Assembly (NCBI RefSeq): GCF_016734765.1
Contig: NZ_JAERQE010000006.1
Location: 1-64,000 of the forward strand
Direction of reading: 5' to 3'
DNA length: 64,000 nucleotides
From: Microvirga soli
Lineage (GTDB): Bacteria; Pseudomonadota; Alphaproteobacteria; Rhizobiales; Beijerinckiaceae
The translations under genes were made by a program, and so were the position numbers. Numbering within the stretch: position 1 is the first letter of the stretch; each line of letters starts with the position of its first letter. Positions 36,400 through 44,427 of this stretch are shown piece after piece. Under the pieces are notes generated by a model that worked only from the letters and a program-made list of their open reading frames with translations, made no database searches and had not been told where the DNA came from.

Positions 36400-36932
36400 G
36401 ATGTCTGCGGGAGCAAATCGATCGACGGTTGAAAATACTTCTGTGGCGGGAGTGTACCGCCCCCATGAGTCCAAGAAGTGCATCGTATAGATCGGTTTTA
36501 GCCGGTCACTAACATGAGTTAAGTTGTGACTGAGCGCCTGTTGCAATCCTATCCGATCATGCCCGGCCCTAAATCGGCATGGTCAGGGCAGGGGTTTGAC
36601 ACCGACGCTGCGCAGATTCCTCAAATTCGAAACTGTGAACTTCGTACGTCAGGAATCAAGCTGGCCATCAAGGCTGGCGATAGATGATCCCGAACAGAGT
36701 GGCAAAGCGGGAGTCAGGGCGTCACCTGACCTCGTCGGAAACAGAGAGAACTCTGTCGCGGAAGGCTGGATGTCTTAAAGGGTCTAGTCACTGTCTCGAT
36801 GTGTCAAGCAGTCCATTCCCGGGTGAGGCACGGTCCTCCTCCGAAGGTCTCCTCCTCTTGCTACCGCACGGAGACTTTCGCCAACGGCGCCCCGTCCAGT
36901 GAGACTGGATGAGGTTCTGTCACGGAGGGATC
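36400..36932. other. 533-bp segment without a convincing gene
   Basis: Short frames occur (for example 36596-36778 on the plus strand) but none has a ribosome site or recognisable product. The only structure seen is the partial dispersed motif at 36782-36813, pointing toward the small genes at 36933. Confidence 0.5.
36782..36813 (+). repeat. dispersed regulatory-like element, copy 5 (partial)
   Basis: Plus-strand reading: GTCTAGTCACTGTCTC, GATGTGTCAAGCAG. The TGTC and TCAAGCA blocks remain, but the spacing is shorter than in other copies. About 120 bp before the gene at 36933. Confidence 0.45.
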
Positions 36933-37073
36933 ATGCTTGGGTTGATCATAATGTGCGTGCCGCTCGGTATCGCCGTCGGCTTGTCCGTGGTTGCGATCAC
37001 CCAGATCGAGCCTGACGGTTTTGCGGATCGTGCCGAAGCAGACTCAGCATGGCATATTAAGGAGGTCCCATGA
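36933..37073 (+). CDS. small single-pass membrane protein (46 aa)
   Basis: ATG at 36933 follows GGAGG. The peptide starts MLGLIIMCVPLGIAVGLSVV, one hydrophobic helix, then an acidic tail. Its TGA overlaps the ATG of the following lipoprotein gene, and the GGAGGT ribosome site of that gene lies inside its last codons. No family recognised; the pairing supports both being real. Confidence 0.65.
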   Translation: MLGLIIMCVPLGIAVGLSVVAITQIEPDGFADRAEADSAWHIKEVP

Positions 37074-37246
37074 AGATGATCATCGCCGCACTCGTGGTAA
37101 GCGCCTTGCTGGCAGGGTGCATGTCAGGTTCCGGATCGGAGTCGCGGCCACCGAATTATGTCGCGTCCCAAGCCACCCAATCACCCGGGATTCGCAATGA
37201 CACCTTTGGGGGAAGCGCAATGCCTATGCGCGGCTTAGCTTACTAG
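37070..37246 (+). CDS. small lipoprotein (58 aa)
   Basis: MKMIIAALVVSALLAGC is a textbook lipoprotein signal with lipobox LAGC at residues 14-17. The mature part is about 40 residues, polar and Ser/Pro/Gly-rich, ending MPMRGLAY. Ribosome site GGAGGT, start coupled to the preceding gene by ATGA. Function unknown. Confidence 0.75.
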   Translation: MKMIIAALVVSALLAGCMSGSGSESRPPNYVASQATQSPGIRNDTFGGSAMPMRGLAY

Positions 37247-37468
37247 CTGCCGCGCACCATGGGACTGTGCATGCATCCCCTGCTGTATCAGCATCGCAAG
37301 CGTTCCTACGCGTTGGCCTGCATGAAGCGGCTGTAAGCGACGACGTCCGCAGCCAGTATGGCTGTCAGACGACGCTGTAGCTGCTTTTTTTATCTAGAGC
37401 AGCCGGATCCGAAACTTTTGCCCTGCGGACGATGACGTCAGCTGATGATACCGTTGGTGCAGTCCTGT

Positions 37469-37511
37469 GGCGATGAGGATCGAACTCATCGCCCACCCTT
37501 GGCTGGCGATG
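37469..37511. other. tRNA-like hairpin with competing arms
   Basis: On the minus strand GGCGATGAG-TTCGATC-CTCATCGCC forms a 9-bp stem whose 7-nt loop looks like a tRNA T-loop. A CATCGCC on the other side can pair alternatively with the same GGCGATG strand. No complete cloverleaf can be drawn because no matching acceptor 5' strand is present. Possibly a degenerate tRNA or an alternative-fold regulatory RNA. The rest of 37247-37565 shows no gene. Confidence 0.35.
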
Positions 37512-37565
37512 GGCGTCCCAGGGTAAGACAATTGTGCGTCCCCTCTCCACTCATGACTCGCCCCT

Positions 37566-37985
37566 TTAGTCACGGCTGCGCATGGCCTGCCGCAGCACCT
37601 CGAAGATGACCGCGGTCGACCAGCCGAACAGCAGCACGCCGTTCATGGCTGCCATCGGCCCGAGCAAGCGCCAGCGCTCCACCGGCACGACGTCGCCATA
37701 ACCCAGTGTCGTGTAGTTGACGAACGCGAAGTACAACACATCGGCTCTGGGAGGAACTACCTCCAGCATTCCATAGGCGAGCGACCACGTGAGCACCTCG
37801 GCAACATGGGCGACCAGCAGCACCCCGACGATCGCAACCATGACCGAAGCGAGCCAGGCTTGGCGCGGCCCGAGCCCCCATTTCAGGGCACGGCGGGCGG
37901 TGCTCACAATGGATGCCATCACGATCGCATGAATCGCGATGTTGCCCAGGCTGACGGCGCCACCAACGAGGAGCTGTCGCAACAT
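37566..37985 (-). CDS. two-TM potassium channel subunit (139 aa)
   Basis: A pore region with FAFVNYTTLGYGDVVP carries the K+ selectivity filter T-L-G-Y-G-D between hydrophobic helices. Two further helices lie in the N-terminal half. No cytoplasmic RCK or cyclic-nucleotide domain follows, so gating is unclear. It starts 10 bp after the Ca/H exchanger gene, forming one operon with it. Confidence 0.87.
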   Translation of the reverse strand: MLRQLLVGGAVSLGNIAIHAIVMASIVSTARRALKWGLGPRQAWLASVMVAIVGVLLVAHVAEVLTWSLAYGMLEVVPPRADVLYFAFVNYTTLGYGDVVPVERWRLLGPMAAMNGVLLFGWSTAVIFEVLRQAMRSRD

Positions 37986-37995
37986 GGCTCACCTT

Positions 37996-39141
37996 CTACG
38001 ACGCGGTCGCCGGGATCAGGTACAGGATGGCCGCGATGATCACGTAGAGCGCGAGCAGTTGCGCGCCCTTGAACCAGTTGGACTGGCCCGTCGTGGTCAC
38101 GGTCGCTCCGAGCAGCACCACACCGAACAGCATCCACATCTCGGCCTGTGAGAATACCAGCCGGAACTGCGGCTGTCCCAGGGCCGGCGCAACCAGCACC
38201 AGGATTGGCGCCACGAACAGGGCGATCTGCACGCAGCTTCCCAGGGCGATGCCGATGCTGAGATCGGGACGGTTCGCCCGACCCATGGCGATGGCCGAGC
38301 CGGATTCCGCCGCGCCGCCGACGAGCGCGAGCACGATCACGCCCATGAACATCTGTGACATGCCCAATGCGTGCCCGGCCTGTTCGGCGGCACCGACAAG
38401 GATCTCGCTCATCCAGGCCGCGCCCAACGATGCGACCAGCAAAGTCGCGATACCCCACCTGAGGCTCGGATGCTCCTCGCTCTCCTCCGAAGAGGGCGCG
38501 TTCAGCTCGGCGAAGGTCTCCGGATGGGTTCTCAGGGAGTACAACAGGAAGAGCCCGTACAGGCCCAGCAGCACGACGGCCACGACGAAGTCCAGGGTGG
38601 CATGCACGCCAAGGTGAGAATCCGGCTCGAGGGCACGGTGGAAGGCGCTCGGCAGCGCCAGGCTGATCCAAGCTAAAACCATGGTCGACGAGTAAATCCG
38701 AACGCCGTTCGGGTTGTACTCCTGACTGTGGTGGCGCAGGCCGCCGAGGAGGAAGGAGACACCCAGTGCCACCAGCAGGTTGGCGAGTAGCGCCCCAATG
38801 ATGGAAGCGCGCACCATCTCCAGCAGGCCAGCCCGCAGGGCTGTCACAGCGATGATCAACTCCGGCAGGTTGCCGAAGGTGGCGTTGAGGAGGCCTCCAA
38901 TCGTGGCGCCGGTATGCGCGGCGACCTGTTCAGTCCCCTGAACGATGAGCTTGGCGAACGGCACAATGGCCAGAGCGGCGCAAAAAAAGACCATTCCGGC
39001 CGGGACTGTGCCGGCATAGTCGAACAGAGCTGCAACAGGTGCGAGAACCAGGAGCCACAGGAGAGAGGGCCTGGGCGGGAATGCTTTGAGAAGGGATGCC
39101 CCAGTCACTGAGCGCGTATTGGGATACAGTTTGTCCGTCAT
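37996..39141 (-). CDS. cax: calcium/proton exchanger, CaCA/Cax family (381 aa)
   Basis: About eleven transmembrane segments and two inverted alpha-repeats: GATIGGLLNATFGNLPELIIA in the first half and ALVGGAAESGSAIAMGRAN in the second, with the acidic residues that bind Ca2+ in Cax antiporters. An acidic central loop (SSEESEEHP) separates the halves. Expected to export Ca2+ (or other cations) for protons across the inner membrane. Middle gene of a minus-strand operon with 39190 and 37566. Confidence 0.9.
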   Translation of the reverse strand: MTDKLYPNTRSVTGASLLKAFPPRPSLLWLLVLAPVAALFDYAGTVPAGMVFFCAALAIVPFAKLIVQGTEQVAAHTGATIGGLLNATFGNLPELIIAVTALRAGLLEMVRASIIGALLANLLVALGVSFLLGGLRHHSQEYNPNGVRIYSSTMVLAWISLALPSAFHRALEPDSHLGVHATLDFVVAVVLLGLYGLFLLYSLRTHPETFAELNAPSSEESEEHPSLRWGIATLLVASLGAAWMSEILVGAAEQAGHALGMSQMFMGVIVLALVGGAAESGSAIAMGRANRPDLSIGIALGSCVQIALFVAPILVLVAPALGQPQFRLVFSQAEMWMLFGVVLLGATVTTTGQSNWFKGAQLLALYVIIAAILYLIPATAS

Positions 39142-39189
39142 AACCTCATCGCCTTGTTTTATCTGCGCAGGCCTGGCCGTCTCCCTTCA

Positions 39190-39477
39190 TCATCTGTTGT
39201 CCCGGTCGACGGAACGGCAAACTCCGCCGATCGGACATTGCGCTACATCGGCTGTCTTCACCCAGGCCGGACTCGTGGTTTCCTGGGGCGCGCAGAAGCT
39301 CCCATCGCGCACATAGCGGTCATAGGTCGTCGACCCGGTGCGCAGCACGGCCGCACCCTGCGAGGCCACGATCCCTGCAGCCTGGGCACAGGTCATAGCA
39401 AGGGTCGTGGGGCCAGATTGTGCAAGGGATCCGGTGGCGAAACCTGCAATGGCGACGGACATCAGAAGGGCTTTCAT
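39190..39477 (-). CDS. secreted Cys-containing small protein (95 aa)
   Basis: Signal peptide at residues 1-20 (MKALLMSVAIAGFATGSLAQ), mature part with AMTCAQAAGIVASQGAAVLRTG, YDRYV.DGSFC and QCPIGGVCR. Four Cys suggest two disulfides in the periplasm. A decayed paralogue lies at 26400-26599. Function unknown. It heads a likely operon with cax and the K channel; a near-consensus dispersed motif is 46 bp upstream. Confidence 0.75.
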   Translation of the reverse strand: MKALLMSVAIAGFATGSLAQSGPTTLAMTCAQAAGIVASQGAAVLRTGSTTYDRYVRDGSFCAPQETTSPAWVKTADVAQCPIGGVCRSVDRDNR

Positions 39478-39522
39478 GGCTTCTCTGCCTTTCGCCGGCA
39501 CCCTAGCCCAAGCGGAACATCG

Positions 39523-39563
39523 TGCTTGATCGGAGGCGACAATCTCTTGACAGTTTGGGCCGC
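39523..39563 (-). repeat. dispersed regulatory-like element, copy 6
   Basis: Minus-strand reading: GCCCAAACTGTCAAG, AGATTGTCGC, CTCCGATCAAGCACG. Directed at the 39190/cax/K-channel operon. Its partner, copy 7, faces the other way about 200 bp downstream. Confidence 0.75.
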
Positions 39564-39760
39564 TGCGTCAGCCCCGCTTGGCGAACAGTTGACCGACAGG
39601 GGACGTCGGAATTGCAGAAGCCATCGCTGCTCCGGGCGATTGCCGCAACGTCAACCGATGAGCATCCTTTCGCTATGGCGGTTCCTATATCTCCCCTCCA
39701 GGCCCTCGGGCTCACGCAGTCCTGGTGAAGGAAGTGCCACCCGACACCAGACACAGTCGA

Positions 39761-39801
39761 TGGCCCAAACTGGCAAGTGACTGTCCCCTTCAGTCAAGCA
39801 T
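39761..39801 (+). repeat. dispersed regulatory-like element, copy 7
   Basis: Plus-strand reading: GGCCCAAACTGGCAAG, TGACTGTCCCC, TTCAGTCAAGCATGG. Directed at the secreted protein gene at 39876, 75 bp away. Confidence 0.75.
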
Positions 39802-39875
39802 GGTGCTGCGGCGTGCCTACAGTGGTGCCATGGTGGGCAGCAGGGAACGAAGGTTTTGCCGCTGTGGAGGTCACG

Positions 39876-40289
39876 ATGAAAATTGCGGGATTCTTGGCAG
39901 CCGCCGGTCTTGGCTTGGTCTTGGCGGCATCAGGCGCGATGGCGCAAGGAGGGCTTTCCCTGTTCCAGGGCGCTTGGCTGTCGGGCGGCGCGGACTGTGC
40001 GGAGGTCTACTCATCCGTGGGCAAAGGGGCCTCGTTCAAGAAGCCGGTCGACATCTTCGCGCCTGCTTTTGTTATCTCCGGCAATCGACTGAGAACCCCC
40101 CAGGCGTCGTGCCGCATCAAGTCGCTCAAGCCGTCCGGAGACCGTCAGAGTCTCGCCCTTGACTGCGCCAACGCCGTGGCGAGCAATGCGGTCAGGGTTC
40201 TGATGGCACCGCAGCCAGACGGCTCGCTCAAGCGCTACTTCAATGAGCAGGATACGACCGGCACCCTGTACCAGCGATGCTCGCGATGA
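39876..40289 (+). CDS. secreted hypothetical protein (137 aa)
   Basis: ATG at 39876 follows GGAGGT. Signal peptide MKIAGFLAAAGLGLVLAASG with cleavage near AMA-Q. The mature protein has four Cys (DCAEV, SCRIK, DCAN, QRCSR) and a predicted beta fold with DIFAPAFVISGNRLRTP. Resembles small periplasmic proteins of unknown function in Rhizobiales; I cannot name a family. Confidence 0.75.
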   Translation: MKIAGFLAAAGLGLVLAASGAMAQGGLSLFQGAWLSGGADCAEVYSSVGKGASFKKPVDIFAPAFVISGNRLRTPQASCRIKSLKPSGDRQSLALDCANAVASNAVRVLMAPQPDGSLKRYFNEQDTTGTLYQRCSR

Positions 40290-40345
40290 CGGCAGCGGCA
40301 GCTTCGGCAAGCGTTCCAGCCTCCGCCGCGGATGACGACACTCCG

Positions 40346-40385
40346 TCCTAAAATGTCAACACCATGTCTTAAGCGGTCAAGCAGC
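40346..40385 (+). repeat. dispersed regulatory-like element, copy 8
   Basis: Plus-strand reading: TCCTAAAATGTCAAC, ACCATGTCTT, AAGCGGTCAAGCAG. It lies about 155 bp before the gene at 40540. Confidence 0.65.
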
Positions 40386-40539
40386 GTTGGCCGCTTGATG
40401 TAGCCTGGTGCATTGCGGACGGCGGATGTGTCGCCTGGCATATGGAATCATCTACCGACCGTGGCTGCAGGCCTGTCCCCGTTCCCTTGGCAGGCCCGCT
40501 CACGCGAGCCGTCATCGGGCACCGCAGCGGAGAGCGAAG

Positions 40540-40971
40540 ATGATCGACCTGAGGGCAGTTCGGAAACAACCGGTCGTCTCCATTCTGGCGGCGAATATGC
40601 TGGGCCTGTCCCTTCTGACCACTGCAGCTTTAGCGGAGGATCTCTCGTCTGGGCAGACGCAGGAGGTCGGCTCGAAGCCTGCCGTGAGTTCGCCCAAGCG
40701 GTCGGGATCCGCCAGAGCAGACCCCCGCAAGCCGATGAGAAAGCCCGATGGGGCCGGCAACTTCGTCCATAGGCTCATCAACACCATCCGGGCGCAGAGC
40801 CAGGACCTGTGCGTCCGCTACGGCAATCCGGCCGATTGCCTGGAAGAGGCGGAGGTTTGCCTGACCATGCGCGACACGGACAGTAATCAAGTCGGGCTCT
40901 GCCTCAACACCGCTCCTTGTGACGCTGGAGAGGATGGAGGCATGGTGCAGAAGTCACGGCTGAGACGGTAG
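40540..40971 (+). CDS. secreted hypothetical protein (143 aa)
   Basis: N-terminal signal (hydrophobic about residues 13-30, cleavage near ALA-E), then a basic Ser/Pro/Lys linker (about 35-70) and a Cys-rich C-terminal part (LCVRYGNPADCLEEAEVCL...GLCLNTAPCDAG) that could form several disulfides. ATG follows GGAGAGCG. Family not recognised; exported location is the only firm inference. Confidence 0.68.
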   Translation: MIDLRAVRKQPVVSILAANMLGLSLLTTAALAEDLSSGQTQEVGSKPAVSSPKRSGSARADPRKPMRKPDGAGNFVHRLINTIRAQSQDLCVRYGNPADCLEEAEVCLTMRDTDSNQVGLCLNTAPCDAGEDGGMVQKSRLRR

Positions 40972-41038
40972 CTTCGATCGATTGAGCGTGATGTAACAAG
41001 ACAAAAAAGGGGCGGATATCAAGCCTGTGGAGGCTGAC

Positions 41039-41497
41039 ATGAGGAAATTCGCAACTCTCGCCGCTGCCGCCCTCATCGTGAGCGGCAGTGCCGGAACAGC
41101 AGACGCGCAACACTGGCGTGGCGGTTACTATCGTCACGGAGGCTGGGGTGGAGGCGGCGCAGTCGCCGCAGGGCTGATTGGTGGAGCGATCCTCGGCGGC
41201 CTGATCACCGCAGCCGCAACAACCCCCGCCTATGGGTACGGGTATCCAGCCTACGGCTATGGGTATGGGTATCCCGCTTATGGTCCCTGGCCGGGCTACT
41301 CCGCCGCCTACTATCCGCAGCCGGTCTACTATGGACCGCGCTACTACCCGCGCCCAGTCTATTACGGCCCACGCTATTACCCGCGCCGCGTCTACTATGC
41401 GCCGCGCTATTATGGCGCTCGCTACTATGGCGGATACCGAGGCTACTACGGCCCGCGCTACGGCGGACCTCGCGTGGCTTACCGCCGCTACCGGTGA
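41039..41497 (+). CDS. secreted Gly/Tyr/Arg-rich low-complexity protein (152 aa)
   Basis: Signal peptide (MRKFATLAAAALIVSGSAG, cleavage at ADA-Q), then a Gly-rich hydrophobic segment (AAGLIGGAILGGLITAAA) that may insert in a membrane, and a long tail of repeats such as YYGPRYYPRPVYYGPRYYPR. About one third of the C-terminal half is Tyr. Common kind of envelope protein in Methylobacteriaceae and Bradyrhizobiaceae, function unknown. Ribosome site GGAGG. Confidence 0.78.
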   Translation: MRKFATLAAAALIVSGSAGTADAQHWRGGYYRHGGWGGGGAVAAGLIGGAILGGLITAAATTPAYGYGYPAYGYGYGYPAYGPWPGYSAAYYPQPVYYGPRYYPRPVYYGPRYYPRRVYYAPRYYGARYYGGYRGYYGPRYGGPRVAYRRYR

Positions 41498-41542
41498 GAG
41501 CGTGCCGCACGTCGGAGCGGGTCAAATGGCCAGGAGGCGGTG

Positions 41543-42061
41543 ATGCAGGCGAGGGTGTACTCGGCCATTGAGACCCTGCGTGACCGGCGCAGGGTCGAAA
41601 TCCGCGCCCTCCGGTCGGAGGACCGGGCTGAAATGCTCGCCGCTGTTGGCCGGGCCAGTGACCGGTCCCTCTATCGGCGATTCTTCGCCTTCAAGCGCGG
41701 CTTCACTGCCCAGGAGGTCGACTTTTACATGAATGTCGACTTCGTGAACCATGTCGCGCTCGTCGCGGTGCTCGAGGAGGACGGGCAACCGGTGATCGTC
41801 GGCGGAGCGCGCTATATCGTGGGGCCGCCCGATCAGGCCGAGGTTGCCTTCGCCGTGGACGACGCCCACCAGGGCCAGGGCATCGGCACTGCGCTGATGC
41901 GCAACCTGGCGCTGATTGCCCGTCAAGTCGGGCTCAAGGAACTGGCCGCGGATGTCCTACCAGAGAACACTGCGATGCTGAAGGTATTCGCGGCAAACGG
42001 GCTTGGGATCAGGACCCGACGGGAGCCGGACGCCACCCATGTCATGCTCCAGCTTTCGTGA
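41543..42061 (+). CDS. GNAT family N-acetyltransferase (172 aa)
   Basis: Acetyl-CoA-dependent transferase fold with the pyrophosphate-binding loop AHQGQGIGTALMRNL (Q/R-x-x-G-x-G/A) and preceding strand AEVAFAVDD. The N-terminal part (LRSEDRAEMLAAVGRASDRSLYRRFF) resembles the GNAT domain fused to acyl-CoA synthetases and protein lysine acetylases in some bacteria. Substrate unknown. ATG at 41543 follows CAGGAGG; cytosolic. Confidence 0.85.
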   Translation: MQARVYSAIETLRDRRRVEIRALRSEDRAEMLAAVGRASDRSLYRRFFAFKRGFTAQEVDFYMNVDFVNHVALVAVLEEDGQPVIVGGARYIVGPPDQAEVAFAVDDAHQGQGIGTALMRNLALIARQVGLKELAADVLPENTAMLKVFAANGLGIRTRREPDATHVMLQLS

Positions 42062-42156
42062 ACTGGATTGGTGGGCGACATGGCCGCGAGCCGAGGCCGT
42101 CGAGTCATATGCCGGATGGATTTGCCTATGCTACGTCGCCGATCAAGGGGCACACC

Positions 42157-42363
42157 ATGCATAATCTGACGGTGCAGCAGCTTACGCGCCCTAAGCAGCG
42201 TCCCGCCAACGACGATGGGCCAAGCCAACCCGCAGGATCCGCCGATCAGGCGTCAAGGCGCACGATGAAGTTGACGCTTCTCATCTTTGGCCTGTTGAGC
42301 CTGACCATCGTATCCTGCCTGTTGGGCATCGGTGTCGTTGAAATCTTCCTGCGGTGGGCCTGA
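42157..42363 (+). CDS. small single-pass membrane protein (68 aa)
   Basis: Polar, Pro-rich N-terminus (about 35 residues) and a C-terminal transmembrane helix (LTLLIFGLLSLTIVSCLLGI). It follows the GNAT gene by 95 bp; several upstream in-frame starts exist and the choice is uncertain. No family recognised. Confidence 0.5.
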   Translation: MHNLTVQQLTRPKQRPANDDGPSQPAGSADQASRRTMKLTLLIFGLLSLTIVSCLLGIGVVEIFLRWA

Positions 42364-42588
42364 CATCCCTGCTCTCAGACCCTGCCGTCCGGGAGCTTTC
42401 GTAAAGGATGGATCCTCGAAGCAGCAGGTGGGTAAATCTGGTCCGGCTGGTCGCTTGGGGCAATCAGCAGGCTCCGATGGAACCAAGCGAGCGTCTGATC
42501 CTGATCGATTGCCTCAGCCTTGGGGCACGAACTCAGTGGCCGGCGCCGACACTTGAGTTTCGCAGATATACGGGATCATGCAGCCAAA

Positions 42589-42618
42589 AGAAAAACCCGG
42601 TGTTGCCACCGGGGTTTT
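42589..42618 (-). terminator. rho-independent terminator after porin gene
   Basis: On the minus strand AAAACCCCGGTGG, loop, CACCGGGTTTTTC forms a strong hairpin with T-run just beyond the porin stop codon. Confidence 0.85.
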
Positions 42619-42640
42619 CCTGTCCAATCAGACGAGCCGA

Positions 42641-43852
42641 TTAGAAGTCGCGCTGGATGCGGAAGCGAGCTTCCCAGCGATCGTCGTCGATGCCAGCGGT
42701 CACGCCGTCAACGTCGAGGTTAGCGTAGAGAGCTTCAACACCGATGTTCAGGCCCGAAACTGGGGTCCAGAAGGTGTTGACGCCAACGCGCCACTCGGTG
42801 AAGTCAGCCAGGCCGACCGGAGCGTCGTCGAACTCAACGCTGGCGTACGAACCGTGGACAGCCGAACGGATGGTGGGCGTCCAGTAGTGACGCAGACCAC
42901 CGGCGATCTGCCAGCCGCTTGCCGTCTCAACGTCGCCATCAGCGCCGATATAGGCGTCGAAGACCGAGGCGGAAGCATCGCTCGTGTTGGTCACGTTGCC
43001 GGAGAAGCCGAGGTAGCCGAGGGCGCCGTCAGCATAAGCAGCGGCGAGCCAGAGAGCATCGCCAGCGCCGAGCATCGGCAGGTTAAAGCCAATCTGCGTG
43101 CCGATGGACCAGCCAAGCTCGCTGTCGAACGCAGGGCTGATGCTGCGGGCCTGGTGCAGAGCACCAGAGACCTGCACCGAACCCCAGGTGCCGGCGTACT
43201 TCACGTTGCCGACGAGGTCGGGGTAACGCTGGCCGCCCTGGCCGAAGAGAGTGTCATTGTTGACAATGGTGCTGGCACCATCTTCCAGCGACAGAGTGGC
43301 CGAGAAGCCGTTGCCGAAGGAGAAGGTGTAGGCGAGCACGTTCACGTCCGGATAGTCGTAGAAGCGGAGCGTGGTGATGTTCTCGTTCGGCAGGTCGCCG
43401 TTGGCGAAGAACGAGGTCGTGCGACCAGCGGTCAGGCCACCGAACTGGATGTAGGCCTGGGCCAGGTTCGACGAACCAGCGGCGCCGACGCCAGCGCCGG
43501 AAGCGTAAACGCCGGTGTTGCGGTCCATCTCCATGCGGATGTAAGCGCGCAGGAGGCCGTAGGCGGTTGCCGTACGGGCGTCGAGAGCGACGCGGCCACG
43601 GGCACGGAAGCCGATGGAGTTGCTGGCGCGGGATACCGGCTCGAGGTACTGATACTCAGCGCGGACGCGGCCGGAGACGCGCAGGCAGGTTTCAGTGCCG
43701 GGGATGTAGAAGAAGCCTGCGCCGTAGGTGGAGCAGACGCGAACGTATTCGACGGCAGCGGCCTTGCGGGCCGGCAGGTCGGCAGCTTGAGCTCCGGCAA
43801 CAGCCGCGAGACCCGCGACCGACCCGAGGAAGAGGCTCTTGACGAGCTTCAT
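42641..43852 (-). CDS. Omp2b/RopA-type outer-membrane porin (403 aa)
   Basis: Signal peptide MKLVKSLFLGSVAGLAAVAG with cleavage at AQA-A, then the diagnostic DLPARKAAAVEYVRVCSTYG and FYIPGTETCLRVSGRVRAEY of Hyphomicrobiales porins, whose two Cys form a conserved disulfide. Alternating beta-strand pattern to a C-terminal Phe (RIQRDF), as required for outer-membrane insertion. Forms trimeric diffusion channels. Strongly codon-biased, own terminator, hence probably highly expressed and monocistronic. Confidence 0.94.
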   Translation of the reverse strand: MKLVKSLFLGSVAGLAAVAGAQAADLPARKAAAVEYVRVCSTYGAGFFYIPGTETCLRVSGRVRAEYQYLEPVSRASNSIGFRARGRVALDARTATAYGLLRAYIRMEMDRNTGVYASGAGVGAAGSSNLAQAYIQFGGLTAGRTTSFFANGDLPNENITTLRFYDYPDVNVLAYTFSFGNGFSATLSLEDGASTIVNNDTLFGQGGQRYPDLVGNVKYAGTWGSVQVSGALHQARSISPAFDSELGWSIGTQIGFNLPMLGAGDALWLAAAYADGALGYLGFSGNVTNTSDASASVFDAYIGADGDVETASGWQIAGGLRHYWTPTIRSAVHGSYASVEFDDAPVGLADFTEWRVGVNTFWTPVSGLNIGVEALYANLDVDGVTAGIDDDRWEARFRIQRDF

Positions 43853-44427
43853 GGTTAAACCTCCAAAGTTTCGAGACCCTGGGGGGCCGGGTTTTTGTGC
43901 CTCGGTGACTTCATCGAAGCCCTAAACACGTCCCTTTTCCCCTAGTACCCGGTGGCTCGCCTTCTCGGTCGAAGCCACCAAGATCACGACTGGGGTGCCC
44001 CCGTCGCTGGAGCCACATTATCCAGCACGAGTTCGTGATCAAGCGAATAGACGCGCTTTCCTTGGGAGGCGTGTCGGATCTTTGACATACTGTGGCCAAA
44101 TTCCAACACCTGGCTGAGCGATCGGGGTGGGAAGTTAAATTTCCCTTAACAGCTCGCGAGCTTTGATAGGAATATAATATTACTTTATTCGCCGACTACT
44201 GGCATTCCCGACCCGGTTTCCTGTTGCCTATGATTCTGCTCAGGCAACAGGAGAGAGCGGGACCTAAGTCCAAGGATGGGTTCTTGATAAAGCAGCTGGT
44301 ATGTTATTCTACCCTGGCTGGTATCTGCCGGCAGGCATAGGCCTTACTCGGGACTGGAGCCTTGGCCATAGCGTCGATGCTGCTGTTGTGGCAAATTCTC
44401 CCCTTCCGATAAGGAAGGAGCGGGGCC
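43853..44427. other. 575-bp divergent promoter region, porin and MFS
   Basis: No credible gene. The segment 44140-44230 is AT-rich (AATATAATATTACTTTATTC) against the high-GC background, suggesting promoters or a regulator site. No dispersed motif copy was found here. Confidence 0.5.

Noticed and set aside
36596..36778. 60-codon plus-strand frame in the 36.4-36.9 kb gap
   Set aside because: No ribosome site, no hydrophobic or domain pattern.
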